Shown: positions 1 to 7,121, counted from the stretch's first letter. The stretch: DNA of 11,255 nt from Clostridia bacterium (GCA_017435185.1 JAFSFN010000015.1:1-11255), one strand, 5' to 3'. The notes: generated by a model not told the origin, from the letters alone. Numbers and translations are program-made.

Positions 1-1850
1 ATCTGCTCTGAAATATCAGCGGCAGGCATTATGTGCTCAGCATATGAGCAGTTATAGTTCTGAACAAAGACTACTCGCATATAATTGCGTACATCATTGT
101 CGTTATTTATAAGATTTGCTATTTCATTTATATACTTGATGACGCTCTTTGCTCTGAGATAGCCGGGAGCCGCTTTTGCGCCGAAAATAAATGCTGTGGG
201 CGTAAAGTCGGGCAAAGAACCTTCTTTTAACTTATAGTATATATCCATTACAGAGAAAGCATTAAGAAGCTGGCGCTTGTATTCATGCATACGCTTTACC
301 TGTATGTCGAACAGGAAGGTAGGCGGTATGGAAATACCTTCATGCTCACTGATTATGGTTGAAAGTTGTTGTTTCTTGATGAATTTTATCTCGTTGAAGC
401 GTGTTATCGTATCTTCATCTATGCAGGCCTTGAATTTTTCAAGTTCACTCAGGTCTGTCATAAATCCGTCGCCTATCTTCTCGGTTATGAGTGCAGAAAG
501 TTCGCTGTTGCACAGACCCAACCAACGCCTCTGAGTTATGCCGTTGGTCTTGTTCTGAAATCTTTCCGGATATACCTCATACCAATCCTTAAAAAGGTCG
601 TTCTTCAAAATATTGGTGTGTATTTCAGCAACGCCGTTTACATATGTTGATACAAATATTGCCAAACGAGCCATATGTATGCAGTTGTCAGATACTATCT
701 GCATACGATTGATTGCTTCTTCGGATATGTTCTTGCCTCGCAGTTCACTGCAAAGTCTTTCGTTTATGCGGCACACGATTTCGCCAAGCTGGGGCACTAC
801 GCTGTTGAACAGTTCAAGCTCCCACTTTTCGAGTGCTTCTGCCATTATTGTGTGGTTCGTATATGAGAATGTCTTTCTTGCAATGTCAAACGCAGAATCA
901 AAATCAACGCCCTCATTCATAAGAAGTCTTATAAGTTCGGGTATCGACACTGTAGGATGCGTATCATTAAGCTGTATTGCGCAATGTGCTGCAAAGAAAG
1001 AGAAATCATTGCCGCGTGCTTTTTTGTAGGAACGCATAACATCCTGAAGCGATGCGCTTGACAGGAAATACTGCTGTTTCAGTCTGAGGCGCTTGCCTGC
1101 ATATGTACTGTCATTGGGATAGAGCACACGAGTGATATCTTCAACGGAGTTCTTTTCTCTGACAGCAAGCGAATATTCCTGCTCGTTAAACAGAACGAAA
1201 TCAAACTCCTCAATAGGCTCGCTCTGCCAAAGTCTGAGCGTACCGATGTTCTTTGTTTTATAACCTATAATGGGCATATCATAAGGAACGGCCAAAACTT
1301 TCTGGTCAGCAAATACGACCTCGACAGTTTCATCGTCTCTTCTTCTGCTCCACGGATCACCAAAACGCTGCCAGTCGTCTGCTTTTTCGACCTGATAGCC
1401 GTCAATGAACTTCTGCTTGAAAAGACCAAACTTATAGCGCAGACCATATCCGTCAAGAGGAAGGTCATGAGTTGCCGCACTGTCAAGGAAGCAAGCTGCA
1501 AGTCTTCCGAGACCTCCGTTGCCGAGAGCTGCGTCTTCAATATCTTCCATTGCATTGAGGTCAGCGCCATGTCGTTTAAGAAGTGTCTTTACCTCATCAA
1601 GTATACCGAGGCAGTAAAGGTTGTTGAACACCATACGGCCCATGAGATATTCAGCCGAAAGATAATATGCTCTGCGCACCTTTCTGTGGAGCTGTCTGCT
1701 TCGACGCCAATCGTCCGAAATAGCATACATAACTGCATCGCTCAATGCGTTATGCAGTTGTACTGTGCTTGCCTCGTGTATTCCCACCTGATAGTCTTTT
1801 TTCAACTCATCAGCGGTTCGTTTTAAGATTTCCTTACTGTCCAAGATCAT
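1..1850 (-). CDS. glgP: Glycogen/starch/maltodextrin phosphorylase, 3' end cut off by window edge
   Basis: This gene encodes a glycosyltransferase family 35 phosphorylase, which releases glucose-1-phosphate from alpha-1,4-glucans with phosphate and a PLP cofactor in the cytoplasm. I translated 616 residues on the minus strand with no stop. Family signatures in order are YLSAEYLMGR (63-72), ALGNGGLGRLAACFLDS (108-124), GYGLRY (134-139), QLNDTHPT (293-300), KTNGITQRRW (434-443), RMHEYKRQLLN (520-530) and YAEHIMPAADISEQ at the end. The window stops just before the expected GTGNMK motif with the PLP lysine, so roughly 150-200 residues are missing. The ATG at 1850 has an AGGAGA site 7 bases upstream. 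It lies inside the end of malQ, overlapping by 17 bases in another frame, so translation is probably coupled. The N-terminus is short, as in other bacterial maltodextrin phosphorylases. The family is certain; glycogen versus maltodextrin preference cannot be read from this. Confidence 0.97.
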   Translation of the reverse strand, partial: MILDSKEILKRTADELKKDYQVGIHEASTVQLHNALSDAVMYAISDDWRRSRQLHRKVRRAYYLSAEYLMGRMVFNNLYCLGILDEVKTLLKRHGADLNAMEDIEDAALGNGGLGRLAACFLDSAATHDLPLDGYGLRYKFGLFKQKFIDGYQVEKADDWQRFGDPWSRRRDDETVEVVFADQKVLAVPYDMPIIGYKTKNIGTLRLWQSEPIEEFDFVLFNEQEYSLAVREKNSVEDITRVLYPNDSTYAGKRLRLKQQYFLSSASLQDVMRSYKKARGNDFSFFAAHCAIQLNDTHPTVSIPELIRLLMNEGVDFDSAFDIARKTFSYTNHTIMAEALEKWELELFNSVVPQLGEIVCRINERLCSELRGKNISEEAINRMQIVSDNCIHMARLAIFVSTYVNGVAEIHTNILKNDLFKDWYEVYPERFQNKTNGITQRRWLGLCNSELSALITEKIGDGFMTDLSELEKFKACIDEDTITRFNEIKFIKKQQLSTIISEHEGISIPPTFLFDIQVKRMHEYKRQLLNAFSVMDIYYKLKEGSLPDFTPTAFIFGAKAAPGYLRAKSVIKYINEIANLINNDNDVRNYMRVVFVQNYNCSYAEHIMPAADISEQ

Positions 1851-3288
1851 TTGACTTTCTCCTATACAATTCGTTTAATCTGAGTATTCTATCTGAAAGT
1901 GCAGGTGTTATCTGCCCCTCTTCCATGCGCCACTGCCAATTCCCGAACACCGTTGACGGTGTGTTCATTCTTGCTTCACTTCCCAATTCAAGGAAATCCT
2001 GCATGGGAATTATGACTATGTTTGCTCTGCTTGCAAACGCTTCTTCTATCATTGCAAAACAGATGTTTCTGTCATCGAGCTGACCCAAATACATTCTTGC
2101 ATTTGCCTGTTCATATTCGCTTGCACTCTGCCACCAGCCAAGAACAGTGTTATTATCGTGTGTGCCGGTGTACAACACCGTATCTTCCCTGATATTGTGC
2201 GGCAAATGCGGGTTGCGTTTATCAGAGCCGAATGCAAACTGCAAAACTTTCATTCCCGAAAGTTGGAGTTTTTTAAGCAGTGCCTTGACCTGCTGTGTGA
2301 CTATCCCGAGATCCTCTGCAATGATGGTGAGATCTGCCGTTTCGTTCATTACGGCTTCAAAGAGTTTTATTCCCGGACCTCTGCGCCATACTCCCTCTTT
2401 GGCTGTTTTAGCTGTTGCCGGAATGGAATAATATCTGACCATGCCTATAAAATGGTCTATCCTGACTATGTTATATCGCTTTGCAGCCGTACGCATACGC
2501 TCACGCCACCAAAGAAAACCATTGCGCTCCATATGCTTCCAGTCATAGAGCGGATTGCCCCACAGCTGACCATCCTTTGAAAAATAATCCGGCGGAACAC
2601 CTGCGACATTTATCGGTCTTCCGTTTTCATCAAGCTCGAAATCTTTTGGATTTGCCCAAATATCAGCTGAATCCATCGCTACATATATGGGCATATCACC
2701 CATTATAAGTACACCGTTGTCGTTAGCATACTGTTTCAATGCCGACCATTGCTTGAAGAACATATACTGCACAAACTCTTGATATCTGAGTTCATGCTGG
2801 TCTGCTTCATAGTCGGTTTCATCCCACTCATTCCAGTGTTTATTATTAAAATGCTTTTTCCTGGCCATGAATTGCGCATAATCACGAAGCCATTTTTCGT
2901 TGGCCGCAAATGCAAGTGACTCCGTCTGCAATTCCATTGATGCTCTTGAGAACGCCTTGCGAAGCAGTGCATCACGCTCATTATAAAGTTTGTTGTAATC
3001 TACCGTTTTATTGTCATCGCAGACTGCACCGAGCAGTTCCTCATCAGTCAAAAGCCCTTCTTCATGCAAAAGGTCCAAATCAATGAAGTACGGATTGCCT
3101 GCAAAAGTAGAAAAGCCCTGATAAGGTGAATCGCCACAGCCTGTAGGAGATATAGGCAGTACCTGCCATATAGACATTCCCGAATCTTTTATAAAATCAA
3201 CAAATCGGAAGGCTTCACGCCCCAGCGAACCAATTCCATACCTCGATGGCAAGGAACTGATATGCATCAATACTCCACTTTGAATCAT
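1834..3288 (-). CDS. malQ: 4-alpha-glucanotransferase (amylomaltase)
   Basis: This is a glycoside hydrolase family 77 disproportionating enzyme that moves alpha-1,4-glucan segments between acceptors, producing longer chains for the phosphorylase. Its 484 residues are close to the roughly 500 of Thermus-type amylomaltases. Visible landmarks are SSLPSRYGIGSLG (11-23), WQVLPISPTG (41-50), SPYQGFSTFAGNPYFIDLDLL (54-74), GDMPIYVAMDSADIWANP (197-214), VAGVPPDYFSKDGQLWGNP (228-246), VRIDHFIG (275-282), IIAEDLG (322-328) and YTGTHDNN (373-380). By family knowledge D278 is the nucleophile, E325 the acid/base and D378 the third carboxylate; all three are present. MNTPSTVFGNWQWRM (441-455) is the usual C-terminal motif. 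The ATG at 3288 has GGAGG 8 bases upstream. The gene begins the malQ-glgP transcript from a promoter at about 3376-3348. Confidence 0.97.
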   Translation of the reverse strand: MIQSGVLMHISSLPSRYGIGSLGREAFRFVDFIKDSGMSIWQVLPISPTGCGDSPYQGFSTFAGNPYFIDLDLLHEEGLLTDEELLGAVCDDNKTVDYNKLYNERDALLRKAFSRASMELQTESLAFAANEKWLRDYAQFMARKKHFNNKHWNEWDETDYEADQHELRYQEFVQYMFFKQWSALKQYANDNGVLIMGDMPIYVAMDSADIWANPKDFELDENGRPINVAGVPPDYFSKDGQLWGNPLYDWKHMERNGFLWWRERMRTAAKRYNIVRIDHFIGMVRYYSIPATAKTAKEGVWRRGPGIKLFEAVMNETADLTIIAEDLGIVTQQVKALLKKLQLSGMKVLQFAFGSDKRNPHLPHNIREDTVLYTGTHDNNTVLGWWQSASEYEQANARMYLGQLDDRNICFAMIEEAFASRANIVIIPMQDFLELGSEARMNTPSTVFGNWQWRMEEGQITPALSDRILRLNELYRRKSNDLGQ

Positions 3289-3347
3289 GTTTTTCGCCTC
3301 CGTTATTCATCCGAAGTTCGATGTGTTCGGGTATAACTAATTAAAAT

Positions 3348-3376
3348 ATTTTACCACATATGCGACTTTTAGTAAA
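3348..3376 (-). promoter_or_regulatory. Candidate sigma-A promoter for malQ-glgP
   Basis: On the minus strand, TTTACT (3376-3371) and TAAAAT (3353-3348) are separated by exactly 17 bases. A TGG directly before the -10 gives an extended -10 element. Transcription would start near 3341, leaving a leader of about 53 bases before malQ. That leader holds a small inverted repeat (CCGAA at 3311-3315 with TTCGG at 3326-3330). A second TGGTATAAG extended -10-like sequence lies further upstream at about 3405-3413 but has no good -35. The site is inferred from sequence only. Confidence 0.6.
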
Positions 3377-3381
3377 CTAAA
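3368..3381. promoter_or_regulatory. Palindrome over the malQ -35 box, possible operator
   Basis: TTTAGT-AA-ACTAAA is a perfect 14-bp inverted repeat that completely covers the -35 hexamer of the malQ promoter. A repressor bound here would block RNA polymerase. The sequence does not match a LacI/CcpA-type or MalR-type operator that I recognise, and it is A/T-rich, so chance is possible. Confidence 0.3.
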
Positions 3382-3449
3382 TAATGCCTTCTTTTGCCCA
3401 TGCTTATACCACCTTTTATTAACAAAAGATAAATTGATATCCTGTTAGC

Positions 3450-3478
3450 TTGACTATTGCACGTCATACAAATATTAT
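3450..3478 (+). promoter_or_regulatory. Candidate plus-strand promoter between two minus-strand genes
   Basis: TTGACT (3450-3455), a 17-base spacer and TATTAT (3473-3478) make a good sigma-A-type promoter pointing right, against the flanking genes. No plus-strand protein gene follows. About 100 bases downstream is the symmetrical terminator at 3575-3614. The surrounding DNA is A/T-rich, so a chance match is possible. Confidence 0.4.
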
Positions 3479-3484
3479 TTTTAT

Positions 3485-3614
3485 ATAATATATGCATCTT
3501 CATGTTTGTATGCGGTATGTTATGAACATCTGCAGTATGTGCAGTGTTTGTTCATTCATATTCCCTCCCAAGTGACAAAAAGCACCCGTTTTGCAAGTAA
3601 CAGGTGCTTTTTGT
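3485..3614 (+). ncRNA. Candidate short terminated RNA (orphan transcript)
   Basis: If the plus-strand promoter at 3450-3478 is used, the transcript would run from about 3485 to the hairpin at 3575-3614, roughly 130 nt. It would contain a stem-loop at 3523-3554: TGAACA pairs with TGTTCA outside and CTGCA (3530-3534) with TGCAG (3540-3544) inside. After it comes an unpaired C-rich stretch, TTCCCTCCC (3561-3569), complementary to Shine-Dalgarno sequences, then the terminator. That layout resembles Gram-positive regulatory RNAs with C-rich seed regions, but I recognise no family. The terminator is shared with the foldase gene on the other strand, so it does not by itself prove this RNA. Confidence 0.3.
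3575..3614 (-). terminator. Intrinsic terminator of the foldase lipoprotein gene, bidirectional
   Basis: ACAAAAAGCACC (3575-3586) and GGTGCTTTTTGT (3603-3614) form a perfect 12-bp stem with a 16-base loop, about 54 bases past the stop at 3668. The A/T ends make it symmetrical, with a five-T run inside the stem on either strand, so it could end transcription from both sides. Confidence 0.85.
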
Positions 3615-3667
3615 ATTAAAATCGTGTTCAAAATTGCTTTTATCGCTTTGTCTCTGCCTGACATTTT

Positions 3668-4942
3668 TCAGCAACCGCCCGTCATTTCAGGCATAGGAGT
3701 TGCTTCTAATGTCATGCCGAAATATGCAGCATATTCCGTTTTGATTTCGGGTTTTACAAGTTCTTTCCATTCTTCCATCGCCGCATTATGGAGGGCAGTC
3801 TGTTTTTCTGTCAAAAGTTCTTCTTTGATTTCTTCTCTGACATTTTCATAAGGTGTTGCACCGGCTGTCACGTTTTCAAGACGGATAATTATCTGCGTAC
3901 CGTTCTCAGTCTTGACCTGAGCACTTATGTCACCCTTCTTCTCAAGATTTCTTACAGCGTTAAGGAATTCTTCATAGTATTCATCGGTCATATCGTTATG
4001 AACAAGGAAACCGTCCGTTGCAAAAGGATCCATTTCCAAAACGTCATCCTGGCCGTATTCCTTTATCAATGCTTTGAAACCTTCTATGCGTTTTTCAACA
4101 TCGGTTTCAGCCATAAGTGCGTCTACCTTGCCCTGAACTTCAGCCACCAATGCCTCTGCATCGTAATCGCGTATATCTTCAGACTTATCGTCAATATAGA
4201 TATAGGTTACATAATAGTAGCCCTCGGGAGCATAGTAAGGCAACTTGCCTGTGCCTGCGACCATTTCCTGATATCTCTCATAATATCCGACAACATTCGC
4301 ATCGTATTCCTTTTCAAATTCTGCAACTTTAGTATCATACGCCGTTTTCACCTCATCCTCGGTGACAGTTGCCTCACCGACAGTTTCCTCGAGCATTTTA
4401 TTGCTCAAAAGCGAAAGTCGCATATCTTCTTTTTGGTCAGCCATGAATTCATCATAGTCTATTCCCGATTCAGCCAGGCTGTCTCTGAAAAGCGCTATCT
4501 GCGCCTCTTTTATCAGCAATGGATCAGTTACGGATGTGTCTATCTGATCTGCAAACTGGCTCAAATACATATTAAGCTGTGATTCGTAGGTTTCATCGAG
4601 CTTTGCTTTTTCTTCATTGTTTAGTTCAATGCCGAGTTTGTCCGCCGCAAACGCAGGAAGTATATTTTCAAGCTGATAGTCTATTATAGTCTGCTTGAAT
4701 TCTTCGACTTCTGTCTCATTTTCGGGGTCGAGCATACCGTATGCAACATATATTTCGTAATAGTAGTTGTATACATCGTTCAACTCACCGAAAGTGACTT
4801 CATAATCGCCAACCTTTATCATGACCGAGTCAGCAGTCGGCACCTGCGAATCGTTATTATTTTCCTCGTTGCCTGAATTATCACAAGCCGTAAAACAGAC
4901 AAGCATCATCATCGCCAAGAATAACGCTGTTATCTTCTTCAC
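3668..4942 (-). CDS. Lipoprotein of the PrsA/SurA peptidyl-prolyl isomerase type
   Basis: This is a predicted secreted lipoprotein that would help proteins fold outside the membrane. The 424-residue product starts with KK, a hydrophobic stretch (4-17) and a lipobox FTAC whose Cys20 would be lipid-anchored, followed by an Asn/Asp/Glu-rich linker (21-38). Residues 40-200 look like the helical SurA N-domain (IKVGDYEVTFGELNDVYNYY). Residues about 242-356 look like a diverged parvulin core, ending in the usual last strand (SAQVKTENGTQIIIRLENV). A helical tail follows. The start is GTG at 4942, with GGAGG 8 bases upstream. Oddities: YYVTYIYI stands where active parvulins usually have a histidine strand (HIL), so catalysis is doubtful, and the protein ends in MTGGC, a second cysteine on an extracytoplasmic protein. 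It has its own promoter and terminator. The family is likely; enzymatic activity is uncertain. Confidence 0.8.
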   Translation of the reverse strand: MKKITALFLAMMMLVCFTACDNSGNEENNNDSQVPTADSVMIKVGDYEVTFGELNDVYNYYYEIYVAYGMLDPENETEVEEFKQTIIDYQLENILPAFAADKLGIELNNEEKAKLDETYESQLNMYLSQFADQIDTSVTDPLLIKEAQIALFRDSLAESGIDYDEFMADQKEDMRLSLLSNKMLEETVGEATVTEDEVKTAYDTKVAEFEKEYDANVVGYYERYQEMVAGTGKLPYYAPEGYYYVTYIYIDDKSEDIRDYDAEALVAEVQGKVDALMAETDVEKRIEGFKALIKEYGQDDVLEMDPFATDGFLVHNDMTDEYYEEFLNAVRNLEKKGDISAQVKTENGTQIIIRLENVTAGATPYENVREEIKEELLTEKQTALHNAAMEEWKELVKPEIKTEYAAYFGMTLEATPMPEMTGGC

Positions 4943-4978
4943 TTAAAATTCCTCCGAAAACAAATCATAATTTATTGT

Positions 4979-4987
4979 ATTATAGCA
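4979..4987 (-). promoter_or_regulatory. Extended -10 promoter element for the foldase gene
   Basis: On the minus strand TGCTATAAT (4987-4979) is a perfect extended -10, 36 bases upstream of the GTG start. No good -35 sits 17 bases upstream; that place is occupied by a short hairpin (AAGCTCTC at 4993-5000 with GGGAGTTT at 5005-5012, two G-T pairs). The hairpin could be a weak terminator for the methyltransferase gene ending at 5040, but it lacks a run of T. Confidence 0.5.
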
Positions 4988-5039
4988 CAAAGAAGCTCTC
5001 TTTAGGGAGTTTGCCATATTTATATTACAATTCGTCACT

Positions 5040-5816
5040 TTATTGATTTCTTTTTCCGTTCATTACAGCGGCGGCCTCATATATCATTATTCCTGCCGCA
5101 ACAGACGCATTGAGCGATTCGGCAAAACCGTACATCGGCAATCTGTATTTTGTGCACAAATCGGCCGTCTGTTCGGAAACACCGTTGCCTTCATTGCCTA
5201 TGACTATTGCACACTTCTGCTTGATTTCGGGCAATTCCGCCTTGCCCTTTAGATGGCCGCATATCATCGTAAAATCCTGTGCATATAACTTTTTTAGTTC
5301 TTGCGCCAAATTATCTGTCTGCCATATAGACAGATGATATATAGATCCCATTGCACTTCGTATGGGTTTGGGAGCATATGGGTCAGCACAACCTTCACCA
5401 AGCAGTATACCTACTGCGCCCATGGCATCCGCTGTACGGATTATCGTTCCGAGATTGCCCGGGTCCTGCACACAGTCAAGCACGACTATAAGTCCCGACG
5501 GATAATATTGCGGAAGCTCACTTGCTTCTGTTTTTACAGTAGCGCACACCCACTGAGGAGTGTTTGTCGCGGCCAGTTTTTCCATAACAGGGCGGCTGAC
5601 GGTAAACACCTGAGCACCGCATCCCTCAAGGACTGCCGCCATCAGTTCATGCCCTTCCTCGATAAACGCTTCAACTATAGCCGCACCTGACACCACAGCT
5701 TCACGCACCAGCCTCTCTCCTTCAATGAAGTGAAGCCCCGTGTGTTTTCTGCCCTTGCTGTTCATCAGTTCGCGCACACGCTTAACTCTTTCATTCTGTG
5801 TGCTTTCTATTTTCAT
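5040..5816 (-). CDS. SpoU/TrmH-family RNA 2'-O-ribose methyltransferase
   Basis: This enzyme is predicted to methylate a ribose 2'-OH on rRNA or tRNA using S-adenosylmethionine. The 258 residues comprise a small N-terminal substrate-binding domain (1-100, with HTGLHFIEGERLVREA at 25-40) and a SPOUT knot domain. The three SpoU motifs are present: motif 1 in VVLDCVQDPGNLGTIIRTADAMGA (111-134, key N121 and R127, read in two parts here: VVLDCVQDPGNLG and TIIRTADAMGA), motif 2 IVIGNEGNGVS (204-214, E209) and motif 3 LPMYGFAESLNASVAAG (226-242, N236). It matches the B. subtilis YsgA type, which also sits beside infC-rpmI-rplT, and probably targets 23S rRNA; the exact nucleotide cannot be told. The ATG at 5816 lies 56 bases after rplT, with a weak purine-rich ribosome site (GGCGGAAAG) inside a possible hairpin. 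Confidence 0.9.
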   Translation of the reverse strand: MKIESTQNERVKRVRELMNSKGRKHTGLHFIEGERLVREAVVSGAAIVEAFIEEGHELMAAVLEGCGAQVFTVSRPVMEKLAATNTPQWVCATVKTEASELPQYYPSGLIVVLDCVQDPGNLGTIIRTADAMGAVGILLGEGCADPYAPKPIRSAMGSIYHLSIWQTDNLAQELKKLYAQDFTMICGHLKGKAELPEIKQKCAIVIGNEGNGVSEQTADLCTKYRLPMYGFAESLNASVAAGIMIYEAAAVMNGKRNQ

Positions 5817-5823
5817 ATCTTTC

Positions 5824-5860
5824 CGCCTTTACAAATAAAGGCGACCGTTTGGCCGCCTTT
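5824..5860 (-). promoter_or_regulatory. Two mutually exclusive hairpins between rplT and the methyltransferase gene
   Basis: On the minus strand the order is AAAGGCG (5860-5854), CGCCTTT (5843-5837), AAAGGCG (5830-5824). The middle copy can pair perfectly (7 bp) with either outer copy. The first pairing, followed by ATTTG, resembles a weak terminator after rplT. The second has a 6-base loop and ties up the purine-rich ribosome site of the methyltransferase gene. The structure is seen directly; the switching role is inferred. Confidence 0.5.
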
Positions 5861-5872
5861 GCGATTTAACTC

Positions 5873-6220
5873 TTATTTCGTTGCAGTTTCTACCAAAGCC
5901 TTGAATGCAGCCATGTCATTTACTGCCAAGTCTGCGAGAACCTTACGGTTCACATCAACACCGGCCTTTTTAAGACCGCTGATAAGACGGCTGTAGTTTG
6001 TGCCGCAAAGTCTTGCACCTGCATTGATACGAGCGATCCACAAGCTGCGATATTCACGCTTCTTGAGCTTACGTCCGACATATGCATATGCCATTGACTT
6101 CATGACCTGTTCACTTGCTGTGCGGTACTGCTTGCTCTTTGCTCCGTAGTAACCCTTTGCAAGTTTGAATATCTTGCGGCGCTTCTTCAAAGCGTTAACT
6201 GCTCTCTTAATCCTTGCCAT
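5873..6220 (-). CDS. rplT: 50S ribosomal protein L20
   Basis: L20 is an early 50S assembly protein that binds 23S rRNA and, in Bacillota, also represses its own operon. The 115-residue product has the standard length and landmarks: MARIKRAVNALKKRRKIFKLAKGYYGAKS at the start (basic extension, 1-29, shown by KIFKLAKGYYGAKSK), LWIARINAGARLCGTNYSRL (60-79), and GLKKAGVDVNRKVLADLAVND (82-102) whose C-terminal domain contacts RNA. The ATG at 6220 has GGGAGG 9 bases upstream, only 15 bases after the rpmI stop. It is the third gene of the infC operon, and the leader at 6967-7121 is its likely feedback target. Confidence 0.98.
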   Translation of the reverse strand: MARIKRAVNALKKRRKIFKLAKGYYGAKSKQYRTASEQVMKSMAYAYVGRKLKKREYRSLWIARINAGARLCGTNYSRLISGLKKAGVDVNRKVLADLAVNDMAAFKALVETATK

Positions 6221-6235
6221 TGTTTTTTTCCTCCC

Positions 6236-6433
6236 TTACTTATACGGTATGAGCTCGCGAACTTTCTTTGCTTCGCAATCGGCTATATAACCGGTCTGAC
6301 GCAAGGAACGGAGTCTCTTTGTTGTCTTCTTTGTGAGGATATGGCTCTTGTATGCTTTACCTCTCTTAATTCTGCCGCTTTTAGTAAGGCTGAATCTCTT
6401 AGCTGCACCCCTGTGGGTCTTGATTTTAGGCAT
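6236..6433 (-). CDS. rpmI: 50S ribosomal protein L35
   Basis: This is a small basic protein of the large ribosomal subunit, 65 residues as usual. It opens with MPKIKTHRGAAKRFSLTKSG, the L35 signature, and has the typical run of Lys/Arg (KRGKAYKSHILTKKTTKR). The ATG at 6433 has AAGGAGG a few bases upstream. It sits 20 bases after infC and 15 before rplT, the invariant infC-rpmI-rplT order, so all three are translated from one message. Confidence 0.98.
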   Translation of the reverse strand: MPKIKTHRGAAKRFSLTKSGRIKRGKAYKSHILTKKTTKRLRSLRQTGYIADCEAKKVRELIPYK

Positions 6434-6453
6434 GGGGTCTTTCCTCCTTGTTA

Positions 6454-6966
6454 TTAGTTTTTCGATGTCAATATCATGAACATATTGCGGCCTTCCTGCT
6501 TCGCAGGTTTATCCACCGCAGCATAGTCCTTGACCATTTCGTAGAAAGCGTCCATAACATCCAGGCCGATATCGCCATGCTTTGCCTGACGACCTCTGAA
6601 ACGAATTGAAACCTTGACCTTATCTTTGTTCTGAAGGAACTTGATAGCCGCTTTTGCTTTGACTTCCATGTCACGTGTGTCTATCGTTGCCGAAAGTCTT
6701 ATTTCTTTAATCTCGATGACTTTCTGATTCTTGCGCTGTTCCTTCTCGCGTTTACTCTGCTCGAAACGATATTTTCCGTAGTCCATTATTTTACAGACAG
6801 GCGGTACTGCCATCGGCGATATTTTCACCAAATCCAAACCTGCCTCGTCTGCCATTCGCATAGCAACATCTATTGTAACTATGCCCTGCTGTTCTCCGTT
6901 CTCGTCTACGAGTCTGACTTCCTTATCTCGGATTTCCTCGTTGATGAGCAATTCCTGGCTTGCTAT
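6454..6966 (-). CDS. infC: Translation initiation factor IF-3, starting at an ATA codon
   Basis: IF3 binds the 30S subunit, prevents premature 50S joining and rejects wrong start codons. From the ATA at 6966 the product has 170 residues: N-domain ELLINEEIRDKEVRLVDENG (5-24), VPPVCKIMDYGKYRFEQ (54-70), a Lys/Arg linker (72-87), then the C-domain with IKEIRLSATIDTRD (86-99), KVKVSIRFRGRQ (116-127) and EGRNMFMIL (158-166). The ATA start was chosen because AGGAGGTG lies 7 bases upstream and the homologous N-terminus begins right after it. The nearest in-frame ATG (6984) overlaps that ribosome site, and further upstream ATGs lie inside the leader RNA. A rare start codon matches the known infC habit (AUU in E. 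coli), where IF3 limits its own synthesis. Confidence 0.95.
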   Translation of the reverse strand: MASQELLINEEIRDKEVRLVDENGEQQGIVTIDVAMRMADEAGLDLVKISPMAVPPVCKIMDYGKYRFEQSKREKEQRKNQKVIEIKEIRLSATIDTRDMEVKAKAAIKFLQNKDKVKVSIRFRGRQAKHGDIGLDVMDAFYEMVKDYAAVDKPAKQEGRNMFMILTSKN

Positions 6967-7121
6967 AGTAAGACACCTCCTCATAAATTTACAGAAAAAA
7001 CGGTGAGCACAAAAGTACCCACCGCACATAAAAACAAATTCATGTCCCTTTGCCATTAAAGGCAAACTACCCGACGATGCTGTGTCGCACTCAGGTGAGA
7101 AGCGGGTGCTTCTGCTTAACC
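6967..7121 (-). promoter_or_regulatory. L20-type leader RNA of the infC-rpmI-rplT operon
   Basis: This is the roughly 155-base untranslated leader between the predicted start near 7121 and infC. Read on the minus strand it opens with a perfect AGAAGC-ACCC-GCTTCT hairpin (7113-7098), followed by CACC. The ACCCG of the loop region can pair with CGGGT further down (7074-7070), giving a possible pseudoknot. A TTTGCC/GGCAAA hairpin (7066-7049) comes next, then the terminator at 7024-6995. The GCAGAAGCACCCGCTTCTCACC block matches what I recall of infC leaders in Bacillota, where L20 controls transcription termination. The match is from memory, not a covariance search. Confidence 0.8.
6995..7024 (-). 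terminator. Transcription attenuator ahead of infC
   Basis: On the minus strand CGGTGGGTAC (7024-7015), loop TTTT and GTGCTCACCG (7010-7001) form a 10-bp stem with two wobble pairs. Six T follow at once (7000-6995). It ends about 11 bases before the AGGAGG of infC, so it can only be a conditional terminator. Confidence 0.9.

Noticed and set aside
3500..3559. Tiny minus-strand reading frames (19 and 11 residues, the latter with three cysteines) behind a GGGAGG sequence.
   Set aside because: They lie after the foldase terminator with no minus-strand promoter of their own, and the GGGAGG may simply be the complement of the C-rich segment. Too short to support.
3788..4582. A 264-residue plus-strand open frame opposite the foldase gene.
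   Set aside because: It is an antisense shadow of a well-supported gene; its composition is unlike a real protein and it has no ribosome site.
6967..7065. An in-frame N-terminal extension of IF3 starting at an ATG at 7065.
   Set aside because: It runs through the attenuator hairpin, its T tract and the AGGAGG site, and the extra residues do not resemble IF3. It is leader RNA read as protein.
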